Below are positions 7,848 through 15,823 of a stretch of DNA of 64,000 bases, piece by piece. Numbering within the stretch: the stretch's first letter is position 1; the number at the start of each line of letters is the position of its first letter. The position numbers were made by a program, and so were the translations under genes. The notes under the pieces were generated by a model. That model searched no databases. It was not told the DNA's origin and was given only the letters and a program-made list of their open reading frames with translations. Source of the stretch: Streptomyces sp. 6-11-2 (GTDB lineage Bacteria > Actinomycetota > Actinomycetes > Streptomycetales > Streptomycetaceae); the NCBI RefSeq assembly GCF_006540305.1, contig NZ_BJOR01000001.1, positions 1,302,001 through 1,366,000 on the forward strand, in the 5' to 3' direction.

Positions 7848-9244
7848 GGGGTGGTCTCCAGCTCTTCGGCGGCACGCAGGTGCCGCAGGGCGTACGAGCG
7901 CCAGGGGCGCCAGCTTTCAGGGGTGTCCGCGCCGGGCGGGGCCACGTCGGGGTCGCCGAGGGCCCGGGTACGGATGGCGGCGGCCACGGCCGGACCCAGG
8001 CCGGGCAGGGCGAGCAGTGCCCGGTGCGTGTCGTCGCGGTCGGCTCCCGGGTCCAGCCGCACCGTGCCGTCGGCGAGGGCGGCGGCCAGGACGCCCAGGG
8101 GGCCGTCCCGTTCGGCCTCGGCGAGCACGGCCGGCTCGGGGAAGAGGTGGGTCAGCGTGCCGGTGGGAGCGTCCAGTGCCTTGCCGTAGCGCCGTACCAG
8201 CTCCGCGGCGGCCGCCGGTCCCACCAACGCCCGGACCGCCGTCTCCGGCGGGTCCGCCGAGCCCGGCGAGCGCAGGCCGGGCCGGGCGGCGACCAGCGGG
8301 GCCAGCCGCGGGTCCGCACCGAGCCGCTCGTCGACGGCGTACGGGTCGGCGTCCAGGTCGAACAGCCGGCGCAGCCGCTGCACGGCCGTGGTCAGATCGC
8401 GTGGGTCGGTCAGGTGGAGCCGGGCCTCCAGCCAGCCGCCGGGATGCGCTCCGGACCCGGCCCGCGGCGCGCCGGAACGCTCGTCCACGGCGGCGGTCCC
8501 GGTGCCGTGCGGCAGGCGCAGGGTGCGCCGGTAGGTCCGCCGTCCGGGCGTACCGCCGATCTCCTCGACGCCGGGCACGGCCTCGCGTTCCAGCAGGTCG
8601 AAGACGGGGCCGGCCTGGTAGGGGCCCCGGTGGGCGAGCCGCAGCGGGATCCCGGCGGTGGGCGCCGCGGGGCGGCGGCCCCGTGCCCTGCGGGCGGTGG
8701 CGCGCAGCTCGCTGGGGGTCGCGGCGTAGACGGACCGCATCGTGTCGTTGAACTGCCGCACGCTGGCGAACCCGGACGCGAACGCGATCTGCGTGACCGG
8801 CAGGTCCGTGGTCTGGAGCAGGACGCGCGCGCTGTGCGCCCGCTGGGCACGGGCGAGCGCGACGGGCCCGGCGCCCAACTCGGCGATGAGCTGCCGGCGC
8901 ACCTGCCGCTCGCTGTAGCCGAGTCGCGCGGCGAGCCCGGCGACGCCCTCCCGGTCGATCACGCCGTCGCCGATCAGCCGCATGGCCCGCCCGACGGCGT
9001 CCGCCCGTACGTTCCAGTCGGCGGAGCCGGGCACCGCGTCCGGCCGGCAGCGCCGGCAGGCGCGGAAGCCCGCGCCCTGCGCGGCGGCGGCCGTGGGATA
9101 GAACCGCACGTGGTGCCGTTTGGGTGTCACGGCCGGGCAGCTGGGACGGCAGTAGATCCCGGTCGTGTCGACGGCGAAGAAGAACTCCCCGTCGAACCGG
9201 CCGTCCCGGCTGCGTACGGCCTCGTACCTGGTGTCCTCCTCCAT
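7844..9244 (-). CDS. Ada-type regulator fused to AlkA-like (HhH-GPD) domain
   Basis: This 466-residue fusion has an N-terminal Ada Zn domain with Cys32, Cys36, Cys63 and Cys66 (YCRPSC ... CRRC), the methyl-phosphotriester sensor; an AraC-type HTH pair (~80-165); and a C-terminal AlkA-like domain (~190-466). The AlkA part keeps LPGLGPAVAAAIRTRALGDPD and WRPWRSYALRHL but is clearly shorter than usual. The QQVS-type helix after AVRALVG, the region after FPEP, and ~20 residues after the hairpin that normally carry the catalytic Asp are missing. It is probably still a methyl-sensing activator of itself and ogt, with doubtful 3-methyladenine glycosylase activity. Start at ATG 9244; GTG 9247 is adjacent. 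Confidence 0.85.
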   Translation of the reverse strand: MEEDTRYEAVRSRDGRFDGEFFFAVDTTGIYCRPSCPAVTPKRHHVRFYPTAAAAQGAGFRACRRCRPDAVPGSADWNVRADAVGRAMRLIGDGVIDREGVAGLAARLGYSERQVRRQLIAELGAGPVALARAQRAHSARVLLQTTDLPVTQIAFASGFASVRQFNDTMRSVYAATPSELRATARRARGRRPAAPTAGIPLRLAHRGPYQAGPVFDLLEREAVPGVEEIGGTPGRRTYRRTLRLPHGTGTAAVDERSGAPRAGSGAHPGGWLEARLHLTDPRDLTTAVQRLRRLFDLDADPYAVDERLGADPRLAPLVAARPGLRSPGSADPPETAVRALVGPAAAAELVRRYGKALDAPTGTLTHLFPEPAVLAEAERDGPLGVLAAALADGTVRLDPGADRDDTHRALLALPGLGPAVAAAIRTRALGDPDVAPPGADTPESWRPWRSYALRHLRAAEELETTP

Positions 9245-9310
9245 CACGCCGTCCAGTGTCCGCCTCCGTGCGGGGGTGCCGCTGGCGGAAATCGGACACT
9301 GCGGCCGACA

Positions 9311-9359
9311 TGACGGATGACGGGTGACGGATGACGGGTGACGGGTGACGGGTGACGGG
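9311..9359. repeat. Seven tandem 7-bp repeats at the rsgA 3' end
   Basis: Seven head-to-tail copies of tgacggg/tgacgga fill the gap directly downstream of the rsgA stop codon (9360-9362). They are intergenic between rsgA and ada–alkA, which are transcribed the same way, so array length sets the distance to the next gene's promoter region. Confidence 0.9.
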
Positions 9360-10505
9360 CTAGCGCCACCGCCCCCGCTTGGCCTCCATCGCGGCCCGGC
9401 CCTCGGCGCCCTTGCGCTTCCAGTCCCGCCGGATCTCCGAGCGCAGCCGCGCGTCGGTCTTGGCGACGATCCACTGGTTCTCGCGCAGGAGCTTGCGGTA
9501 GCTCTCCAGCCGCCGCTGGGGCAGCTCACCGGCGTCGACGGCGGCGAGCACCGCGCACCCCGGCTCGCTGTCGTGGGCGCAGTCGTGGAACCGGCACCGT
9601 CCGGCCAGCTCCTCGATCTCGGAGAACACCTGTCCGACCCCGCTCTCGGCGTCCCACAGGCCCACTCCGCGCAGTCCCGGGGTGTCGATCAGCACGCCGC
9701 CGCCCGGCAGCGCGAGCAGGTTGCGGGTGGTGGTCGTGTGCCGGCCCTTGCCGTCGACGTCCCGTGCGGCCTGTACGGTCATCACGTCCTCGCCGAGCAG
9801 CACGTTCGCGAGCGTGGACTTGCCCGCGCCGGACGATCCGAGCAGCACGGACGTGCCCGAGGAGACGACGGCGAGGAGGACGTCGAGCCCGTCGCCGGTC
9901 ATGGCGCTGACGGGCAGCACCGGCACACCGGGCGCGCTCGTCTCCACGTCCTGGACGAGATACCCCAGCCCCGTCGCGTCCGGCACGAGGTCGGCCTTGG
10001 TCAGCACGATCAGCGGCTGCGCGCCGGATTCCCAGGCCAGTGCCAGGTAGCGCTCGATGCGGCCGAGGTCGAGTTCGACCGCGAGGGACACCGCGACGAT
10101 CGCGTGGTCGACGTTGGCGGCGAGGATCTGGCCCTCGGACCGCTTGGACGAGGTGGAGCGCACGAAGGCGGTGCGGCGCGGCAGCGTCGTGCGGGCGTAG
10201 CGCGGGTTGCCGCCGGGCTCGACGGCGACCCAGTCGCCGGTGCACACCACCCGCATCGGGTCGTGCGGGGTGACGAACGCGGTGTCGGCGCGCAGCACAC
10301 CGCCGGCGGTGACGACGTCGCACTGCCCCCGGTCCACGCGGATCACCCGGCCCGGCAGCAGGCCTTCGGCGGTGTACGGGGTGAAGACCGACTCCCAGCC
10401 CTCGTCCCAGCCGTAGGGGGCGAGAGGATGCGGCGAGACGGAAGAAGGAACGGAGGGAGCGGAAGGAACGGAAGAAGCGGAGGAACGCAAGGGGGAACCC
10501 TTCAC
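9360..10505 (-). CDS. rsgA: Ribosome small-subunit biogenesis GTPase RsgA
   Basis: This 381-residue circularly permuted GTPase has the motif order G4 (TKAD, 169-172), P-loop G1 (GSSGAGKST, 223-231), a switch segment with HTTTTRN, and G3 (DTPG, 274-277), followed by the zinc region Cys304, His307, Cys309, Cys317. An OB-fold S1-like domain precedes it (LLPGRVIRVDRGQCDVV). It assists late 30S assembly and decoding-centre checks. The N-terminus has ~35 Ser/Pro-rich extra residues; the GTG at 10505 is the longest start and lacks a clear ribosome binding site, so a shorter start is possible. Confidence 0.92.
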   Translation of the reverse strand: MKGSPLRSSASSVPSAPSVPSSVSPHPLAPYGWDEGWESVFTPYTAEGLLPGRVIRVDRGQCDVVTAGGVLRADTAFVTPHDPMRVVCTGDWVAVEPGGNPRYARTTLPRRTAFVRSTSSKRSEGQILAANVDHAIVAVSLAVELDLGRIERYLALAWESGAQPLIVLTKADLVPDATGLGYLVQDVETSAPGVPVLPVSAMTGDGLDVLLAVVSSGTSVLLGSSGAGKSTLANVLLGEDVMTVQAARDVDGKGRHTTTTRNLLALPGGGVLIDTPGLRGVGLWDAESGVGQVFSEIEELAGRCRFHDCAHDSEPGCAVLAAVDAGELPQRRLESYRKLLRENQWIVAKTDARLRSEIRRDWKRKGAEGRAAMEAKRGRWR

Positions 10506-10556
10506 GAGGGCGGCCCCGACGGCCCGCGACGGTGCGCGCGGGCGTGGCAGGAGGTG

Positions 10557-10628
10557 TCAGCCGGTGGCCGCGGAGGTGGAGTGGATGGTCCTGTCGTTGC
10601 GGGCAGCGCCCATTACCGAGACAGCCAT
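10557..10628 (-). CDS. Small ORF (23 aa) with strong RBS upstream of rsgA
   Basis: An ATG at 10628 is preceded by AGAGGAGGTGTGACCC, the best-looking ribosome binding site in the neighbourhood. It encodes 23 residues (MAVSVMGAARNDRT...) ending at a TGA 51 bp upstream of the rsgA GTG. It resembles no domain I know. A short, well-translated ORF ahead of a poorly initiated gene suggests a leader peptide or translational coupling element; a genuine small protein is the alternative. Confidence 0.5.
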   Translation of the reverse strand: MAVSVMGAARNDRTIHSTSAATG

Positions 10629-10773
10629 GGGTCACACCTCCTCTTTCTCCGCGAGAACTCAGCGAACTCTGGGAACCGGCAGCGGCGGCCGCCGGCCTCC
10701 GCGTGATGCGAGCCTCACGGTAGGGGAGCGCGGGGAAGCGGCGCCACCGGATTTACGCCGGCGCCGCCCGCCG

Positions 10774-11096
10774 TCACCCGATGCGCTCCCAGCCGCGCCG
10801 AGGCGAGGCTCGCGGCTGCGGTGGACGATGCAGGGGCGGGTGAGGCAGCCCAGCGGTGCGGTGAGCATGTGGACCAGCCGGGCGAAGGGCCAGGCCGCGA
10901 AGAGCAACAGGACGCTGAGGGCGTGGAGTTGGAACAGCAGTGGCACGCCGCTCATCAGTTCCGGGCGCGGTTGCAGGGCGAAGACGGACCGGAACCAGGG
11001 GGAGTTGGTCTGCCGGAGGACGAAGACGGCGGGGGCGAGGGCGAGGTAGGGCAGCACCACCCACAGCAGGATGCCGCCCGTGCCGGCCTGAGCCAC
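10774..11096 (-). pseudogene. narI: Remnant of narI (nitrate reductase gamma subunit), internally deleted
   Basis: Reading down the minus strand from GTG 11096, the N-terminal NarI-like helix ILLWVVLPYLALAPAVFVL runs directly into the C-terminal NarI block SPWFRSVFALQPRPE ... LLFQLHALSVLLLFAAWPF ... RLVHMLTAPLGCLTRP, so most of the middle helices are gone. Conserved Tyr residues near the end read as Cys/His (GCLTRPCIVHRSR). The expected tail RRGWERIG followed by a stop at 10774 is in another frame, implying a frameshift. No narG, narH or intact narJ is present. Read as a decaying last gene of a lost narGHJI operon. A working short membrane protein is unlikely. Confidence 0.75.
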
Positions 11097-11180
11097 CGTG
11101 GTGAGGGGGTGCGCGGGGTCTCCGGCGGTGAAGAGCCGGGCGAGGTAGCCGACGAGGGCAGCGCGAACGGCGCGGCCCGG

Positions 11181-11280
11181 CACCCGCGCACCCGCGCACC
11201 CGCGCACCCGCGCACCCGCGCACCCGCGCACCCGCGCACCCGCGCACCCGCGCACCCGCGCACCCGCGCACCCGCGCACC
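11181..11280. repeat. 8-bp tandem array, about 12.5 copies
   Basis: An uninterrupted array of the unit cacccgcg sits just upstream of the narI remnant, with no base variation across 100 bp. The unit is not a multiple of three, and three units (24 bp) translate on the minus strand as an 8-residue repeat (GARVRGCA). It is non-coding in my reading and, being perfect, is likely young and length-unstable. Confidence 0.95.
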
Positions 11281-11358
11281 AGAGGATTCCACCGACCGGA
11301 GCGCCGCCCCTCGAAACGTCGGGGCCTGGGGCGTCGGGCGGGACCCCGCCGAAGATGT

Positions 11359-11372
11359 GGGCCAACAGGCCC
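11359..11372. promoter_or_regulatory. DosR/OsdR-like dyad upstream of PPOX gene
   Basis: GGGCC-AACA-GGCCC followed by TAA is a 14-bp dyad of the layout of the DosR/DevR box (GGGAC-N4-GTCCC, often followed by TAA). It ends 35 bp before the GTG of the PPOX gene. The same pattern recurs at 13031, 13069, 14198 and 15836 in this island, which encodes a DevR-type regulator. The site assignment is inference. Confidence 0.5.
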
Positions 11373-11407
11373 TAACGGCGGGCCGGGTGCGCGGCGACCA
11401 TGGAAGG

Positions 11408-11830
11408 GTGTCCGACAACGATGGCTTTCGCTCGATGGACCGGCAGGAGTGCCTGCGCCTGATGGCCGAGGTACCGGTGGGCCGTGTCGTTTACACGCGG
11501 CAGGCACTGCCCGCGGTGCTGCCCGTCAACTTCGCCCTGGCGGCGGACGCGTCCGTCCTGCTGCGTACCTCCGCGGGCTCCGACCTCGTCCGTGCCGTGG
11601 ACGGTGTCGTGGTCGCCTTCGAGGCGGACGCGTTCGACGCGCAGAGCCGGTCGGGCTGGAGCGTGGTCGTCACCGGCCGGGCCACCGTGGTGACCGATCC
11701 GGTCGAGCACGAGCGTCTCCTGCGGACCGGGCCGCGCTCCTGGATGCCGATCGAGGAGGACGTCTTCGTCCGCATCGAGGCCACGATGGTCACCGGACGG
11801 GAGCTCACGGATCTGCGCGTCGCCAATTGA
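11408..11830 (+). CDS. Pyridoxamine-5'-phosphate-oxidase-fold (PPOX) flavin/F420-binding protein
   Basis: This ~140-residue split-barrel protein has the family segments MDRQECLRLMAEVPVGRVVYT, ALPAVLPVNFAL and GWSVVVTGRATVVTD. Relatives bind FMN, F420 or heme, and in actinobacteria they cluster with hypoxia/dormancy genes. No substrate can be named. The GTG at 11408 is preferred for its length and adjacent GGAAGG; Met27 (11435 region) is an alternative. The gene lies 35 bp downstream of a DosR-like dyad and convergent to the nitroreductase gene. Confidence 0.82.
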   Translation: MSDNDGFRSMDRQECLRLMAEVPVGRVVYTRQALPAVLPVNFALAADASVLLRTSAGSDLVRAVDGVVVAFEADAFDAQSRSGWSVVVTGRATVVTDPVEHERLLRTGPRSWMPIEEDVFVRIEATMVTGRELTDLRVAN

Positions 11831-11911
11831 GCGGCCGCGCGTCACCGGTTGAGGGCACGGAGGGGTCGGGGCGGACGTTCGGTCCGCCGCCCGGCCCCTC
11901 GTCGTGTGCGT

Positions 11912-12940
11912 TCAGCCCGTCCCGCCCGTGGGGCCTGCCGGTGTTTCGTCCGTGCCCGCCGGTGTTTCATCCGTGGGGGTCAGCCGGGTGGCTGCGCGCG
12001 GGGTGCGGCCGCCCTCCGGGCCGTAGCCGAAGCGGATCAGCAGGTGGGGGCGGCACCGAAGCCTCGGGGCGGCCATCGTCGCCCGCAGGTCGGGCCACTC
12101 CATCGCCTGGTGCAGCATCGAGGTGCGCACTCCGAACCGGGTGGCCACCAGCAGGGCCCGCTCCATCGCCTGCCCCGCGCGCAGCCAGTCCTCCCGCCGG
12201 TCGTGCGGGGTCCACAACAGGGCCACCTGCGCGTGCCGTTCGAATCGCAGGGCGGGCGGTCGCAGCCCGGGCAGCGGGCCGGTGAAGTCCCGCATCGGCA
12301 TCCGCCCCGCCGTGTCCCGCGGGCCGAGCGAGGTGAGCGGAATGCCGTGCGGGAGGCGCATGTCCGGCGTGTTGACCCAGGCCCTGGTCTCGGCGGTGCG
12401 GGCCGGGTCGGCGGCGTTGCGCGCCTCGGCCTGCGCGGTCAGGCTCAGCAGGCGCCGGGTGCCGGCGAAGTCGGGCACCTCCAGGTGCGCCCCCTCGATC
12501 CGCGCCGCCTTGACCATCTCCAGCACGATGTGCTCCGGCACCGGCCGCCCGGTGAAGGGCATCCGGCTGGTGTGCCGGCGCGCGACCGCGTCGTACAGGC
12601 CTGCGTACGAGGGCTGTGCGTCCGGGGCCGCCACGAACAGCCGGACGGTGGCCAGCAGGCCGGGGTCGCGCGGGTCGGGCAGGAGCGTCACGAGCGGGTC
12701 CCAGCCGAGGTGTGCCGCGGCGACGCGGAGGTTGAAGACGGCCGCGCCCACGGAGAGGTGCTGGGCACGCTGCCGCGGATCGGTCAGCGGCAGGGACCGC
12801 GAGTCGGCGCGGACGTGGATGGACCGGGTGTCGGCGTCCATGCCGAACCGCCAGGGCTGGGTGTTGTGGATCGACGGAGCCGCCACGGCCGAGTACAGCA
12901 GGCTCTCCAGGGTGGTCGCGTCGACTGCCGGTGTCCGCAT
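11912..12940 (-). CDS. Acg-type nitroreductase family protein
   Basis: This 342-residue protein begins MRTPAVDATTLESLLYSAVAAPSIHNTQPWRF, the hallmark of the Acg (Rv2032) family of two-domain nitroreductase-fold proteins. A second hallmark is RRHTSRMPFTGRPVP near the middle. Acg members bind FMN but lack clear enzyme activity and are DosR-regulated in Mycobacterium tuberculosis. ATG 12940 has GGAGGAG at ideal spacing. The last ~25 residues are a Thr/Pro/Gly-rich tail (DETPAGTDETPAG, a short direct repeat). Two DosR-like dyads lie ~90-140 bp upstream. It probably serves flavin storage or redox balance in non-growing cells. Confidence 0.87.
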   Translation of the reverse strand: MRTPAVDATTLESLLYSAVAAPSIHNTQPWRFGMDADTRSIHVRADSRSLPLTDPRQRAQHLSVGAAVFNLRVAAAHLGWDPLVTLLPDPRDPGLLATVRLFVAAPDAQPSYAGLYDAVARRHTSRMPFTGRPVPEHIVLEMVKAARIEGAHLEVPDFAGTRRLLSLTAQAEARNAADPARTAETRAWVNTPDMRLPHGIPLTSLGPRDTAGRMPMRDFTGPLPGLRPPALRFERHAQVALLWTPHDRREDWLRAGQAMERALLVATRFGVRTSMLHQAMEWPDLRATMAAPRLRCRPHLLIRFGYGPEGGRTPRAATRLTPTDETPAGTDETPAGPTGGTG

Positions 12941-13030
12941 GACGACTCCTCCATGGGCTCCCTTGACGCTTGCCCGTCCACCTTCCTGCGCCGACCGGCC
13001 GGGGCGGAAGGGCTCAGCGGGCCCTCGGCA

Positions 13031-13082
13031 GGGCCGCAGGTCCCGACCGGGCCGCGGCTGCACGGCCGGGGCCGGACGGCCC
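13031..13082. promoter_or_regulatory. Two DosR/OsdR-like dyads upstream of nitroreductase
   Basis: The 303-bp gap 12941-13243 contains GGGCC-GCAG-GTCCC (13031-13044) and GGGCC-GGAC-GGCCC (13069-13082), 38 bp apart, 91-142 bp upstream of the nitroreductase ATG. Paired sites are typical of DosR-controlled promoters. No gene was seen in this gap. The assignment is pattern-based only. Confidence 0.45.
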
Positions 13083-13243
13083 TGGTGCCGCGGCGGCCCG
13101 TGTGGTGTCATGAAAGTGACGGGAAGGACCGGAAGACGCGGGGAAGCGGCGGAGAAGCCGTGCACCGCGCAATCAGGATCCGCGAGAAGTGGATTGTCCT
13201 TCCCGTCCGATCGTGTCCGGCCGAAGCCCGGACCCCGCCCCGC

Positions 13244-14134
13244 TCACCGGTCCGCGGGAGTGATGCGGCGTCCCGTCAGACGAGCGGGGCGGATACGCAC
13301 CCAGAGGGTCCGCGGCCCGCCCGCCCAGGGGTCGGAGTGGACCCGCTGCTCCAGTCGGCGCACCGCTTCGGCGTCCGTGACCGCTTCGGCGCGGCCGACC
13401 GCCAGCACGCTCCAGCCCTGGCTCATCGTCTCGTCGACCTGGTCCACCTCGAAGGCCACCTCGTGGCCGACGGCCGCGGCGGGGACCGCGTCGGGCTCGG
13501 TGCGGAAGACGAGCGAGTCGTCCACCACGTCGTAGTTGACCGGGAGGACGGCGGGCCCGTCCGGGCCGGTCAGCGCGATACGCCCCACTCCGTGCGTCGA
13601 CAGCAGCGCCCGGCACTCGTCCGGGCCGAGGTCGGTCAGCCGGGGGTGGAGCAGCGCCTGTCCCTGCCCGGGCGGCACGTCCTGGTCGCCGCCGCTCAGC
13701 GTGATCAGTGTGGTGTCCAGCGCGTCGGCCAGCCGTACGACGGTCCCCATCCCCGGCGCCGACGGGCGCTGCTCGAGATAGGCGAGGTACTGCGGGGACA
13801 TCCGGGCCCGGCCCGCCGTCTCCTCCAGGCTCAGTCCCCGCTTCCGGCGGGCGGCCGCCAGACGCCTGCCGAAGTCCCCCGGCCGGCCCGGCCCGGCGCG
13901 GGAGGGTTCCGCGGGGGCCTGTCCGCCGGCCGTGGTCTCCTCGTCCTCCCCCGGGTGCCGGACATGCGCGTCCGGCCCTGGGAACACCAGCGTGATCTCG
14001 CCGGTGTCGGACCAGCGCACGTCGTACGGCGGGGTGCCGTCCTCGTGGTGCAGGCCGACGATCTCACCGTCCCGCCGGACGTCGCCGGTGACCGGGCTTT
14101 CGACGACCAGTCGGTCGCCCAGCTGAGCGTGCAT
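13244..14134 (-). CDS. DUF1918 – XRE HTH – PPOX fusion protein
   Basis: This 296-residue protein has three parts: an N-terminal DUF1918-like SH3-type domain (MHAQLGDRLVVESPVTGDVRRDGEIVGL ... YDVRWSDTGEITLVFPGPDA), an XRE helix-turn-helix (FGRRLAAARRKRGLSLEETAGRARMSPQYLAYLEQ, ~90-145), and a C-terminal PPOX barrel (ALLSTHGVGRIALTG ... GWSVLAVGRAEAV). The spacing of GGGAGGG decides the start: it is 6 nt before ATG 14134 but abuts ATG 14140. It is divergent from the CBS gene, with a DosR-like dyad in the shared promoter region. Probably a flavin-responsive DNA-binding regulator; ligand unknown. Confidence 0.85.
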   Translation of the reverse strand: MHAQLGDRLVVESPVTGDVRRDGEIVGLHHEDGTPPYDVRWSDTGEITLVFPGPDAHVRHPGEDEETTAGGQAPAEPSRAGPGRPGDFGRRLAAARRKRGLSLEETAGRARMSPQYLAYLEQRPSAPGMGTVVRLADALDTTLITLSGGDQDVPPGQGQALLHPRLTDLGPDECRALLSTHGVGRIALTGPDGPAVLPVNYDVVDDSLVFRTEPDAVPAAAVGHEVAFEVDQVDETMSQGWSVLAVGRAEAVTDAEAVRRLEQRVHSDPWAGGPRTLWVRIRPARLTGRRITPADR

Positions 14135-14197
14135 GGCCATCCCTCCCTGAACGGGGTCCGCCCTCCAGGATCGCCCGACCCCGCCGCCCGCACCAAC

Positions 14198-14234
14198 GGG
14201 CCCGAGGTCCCTCGCAAAAGGGACGAACGGCGCC
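14198..14234. promoter_or_regulatory. DosR/OsdR-like dyads in divergent HTH-PPOX/CBS promoter
   Basis: GGGCC-CGAG-GTCCC-T (14198-14212) is followed ~22 bp later by GGGAC-GAAC-GGCGC (14220-14233), in the 226-bp gap between two divergent genes. The first differs at one base from the symmetric GGGAC-N4-GTCCC layout. Both would be placed to control either promoter. Confidence 0.45.
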
Positions 14235-14360
14235 GTCCTCGTACACGAGGGGCCCAAGCCCGCCCGGGTGTGCCACCGCCACCCTGGAGAGTGCGGGCCC
14301 GCGCGTGAACCGCGGACCGGCGCACGCGAACCGGTCGGGCGGACCGAAGGGAGAGACGTC

Positions 14361-15035
14361 ATGCGACACCGTACGGTGGATGACCTCATGACCCGCGGAG
14401 TCGTCCGGGTCCGCCGGGACACCCCGTTCAAGCAGGTCGCCAAGGTGCTGGCCGACAACGAGGTGACGGCCGTGCCCGTGGTCGACGAGTCGGACCGTCC
14501 CGTGGGGGTGGTCTCCGAGGCGGACCTGCTGCGCACGGTGGCCGTGCGCCCGGACCCGGCCGGCCTGCTGCCCGGAACGCGGGCGGAGGGCGCCGGGCAC
14601 GGTGGCTCCGCCGCCGGCACCGCCGAGGACCTGATGACGGCACCGGCGGTGTGCGCGCGCCCCGAGTGGACCGTCGTGGAGGCCGCGCGCCTGATGGACG
14701 CGCACCGGGTCAAGCGACTGCCCGTGGTCGACGAGGGCGGCACCCTCGTGGGCATCGTCAGCCGCGGCGACCTGCTGCGGGTCTTCCTCCGGCGCGACGA
14801 GGCCATCTTCGAGGAGATCACCCAGGACGTGCTCGCGCGGACCCTCGGGCTCACCCCGGCGGACGTGACGGTCGCGGTGTCCGACGGCCGGGTCTCGCTG
14901 AAGGGGACCGTGCGGACCAGGAGCCTCGTCGCGGTGATCGAGCGGCTGTGCGGCGGGGTCGACGGCGTGGTGTCGGTGAGCACCGACATCATCTACCGGT
15001 CCGACGACACCGGCGGACACACCGGCCACGCATGA
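14361..15035 (+). CDS. CBS-pair and BON domain protein
   Basis: This 224-residue protein has two CBS motifs (VDDLMTRGVVRVRRDTPFKQ ... VPVVDESDRPVGVVSEADLLR and AEDLMTAPAVCARPEWTVVEAARLM ... LPVVDEGGTLVGIVSRGDLLRVF), then a C-terminal BON-like fold (TPADVTVAVSDGRVSLKGTVRTRSLVAVIERL). CBS pairs sense adenosine ligands; the BON fold may contact membranes or partners. Such proteins are frequent in actinobacterial dormancy regulons. GAAGGGAGAG precedes ATG 14361. It converges with the response regulator gene. Confidence 0.9.
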   Translation: MRHRTVDDLMTRGVVRVRRDTPFKQVAKVLADNEVTAVPVVDESDRPVGVVSEADLLRTVAVRPDPAGLLPGTRAEGAGHGGSAAGTAEDLMTAPAVCARPEWTVVEAARLMDAHRVKRLPVVDEGGTLVGIVSRGDLLRVFLRRDEAIFEEITQDVLARTLGLTPADVTVAVSDGRVSLKGTVRTRSLVAVIERLCGGVDGVVSVSTDIIYRSDDTGGHTGHA

Positions 15036-15083
15036 GGCACCGGCGCCGATGGACGAAGGCCGGGAGGTCTGGTCAGGTCCCGG

Positions 15084-15770
15084 TCAGGAGGTCCCGCGCA
15101 GCCGGTCCTTGGCCTGGGTGGCGATGACGGCGGCCTGGATGCGCCGCTCCACGCCGAGCTTGGCGAGCAGACGGGAGATGTGGTTCTTCACCGTCTTCTC
15201 GGCCAGGTAGAGGCGCTGGCCGATCTGGCGGTTGGTCAGTCCCTCGCCGATCAGGGCCAGGATCTCCCGTTCCCGGTCGGTGAGGCCGGGCAGCGTGTCC
15301 GGCTCCTCCGGCTGCTGTCCGCCCCGCAGCCGGGCCATCAGCTTCGTAGTGGCGCTGGGGTCGAGCAGTGACTGGCCGCTCGCCACCGTGCGCACCGCCG
15401 AGACCAGGTCCGAGCCCCGGATCTGCTTCAGCACATAGCCGGAGGCACCCGCCATGATCGAGTCCAGCAGCGCCTCCTCGTCGTCGAACGAGGTCAGCAT
15501 CAGGCAGGCCAGTTCCGGCAGACGGGAGCGCAGCTCGCGGCAGACGGTCACGCCGTCGCCGTCCGGCAGCCGGACGTCCAGCACCGCGACGTCCGGTCGC
15601 AGGGCGGGGACACGCACCAGTGCCTGATCGGCGGTAGCGGCCTCGCCGACCACCGTGATGTCCGGTTCGTCGTTCAGCAGGTCGTGCACCCCTCGCCGTA
15701 CCACCTCGTGGTCGTCGAGGAGGAAGACCCGGATCGGGGTGTCGGGTCCGGCCTGCTCACGGTCCGCCAT
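15084..15770 (-). CDS. NarL/LuxR-type response regulator, DevR/DosR/OsdR-like
   Basis: This 228-residue protein has a receiver domain with acidic pair Asp19/Asp20, phospho-acceptor Asp65 ([12 protein letters not shown]) and Lys115 (YVLKQ), then a LuxR HTH ([49 protein letters not shown]). The signature [29 protein letters not shown] with xERRxQAAV is that of DevR/DosR and Streptomyces OsdR. No sensor kinase gene is adjacent, so its partner must be elsewhere. It lies downstream of, and on the same strand as, the phosphoketolase. A candidate autoregulatory dyad lies ~70 bp upstream within the phosphoketolase terminator. Confidence 0.9.
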   Translation of the reverse strand: MADREQAGPDTPIRVFLLDDHEVVRRGVHDLLNDEPDITVVGEAATADQALVRVPALRPDVAVLDVRLPDGDGVTVCRELRSRLPELACLMLTSFDDEEALLDSIMAGASGYVLKQIRGSDLVSAVRTVASGQSLLDPSATTKLMARLRGGQQPEEPDTLPGLTDREREILALIGEGLTNRQIGQRLYLAEKTVKNHISRLLAKLGVERRIQAAVIATQAKDRLRGTS

Positions 15771-15823
15771 CGGTCGCTCCTTGTGATGTGTCGGCTTACC
15801 TCAAGGATCCTTCCCCGAAGCGC

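Noticed and set aside
11181..11280. CRISPR-like array
   Set aside because: Units are 8 bp with no spacers and there are no cas genes.
10659..11507. 282-codon frame covering the 8-bp array as a membrane protein
   Set aside because: Half is array-encoded repeat and the rest is a broken narI; the C-terminal part is frameshifted.
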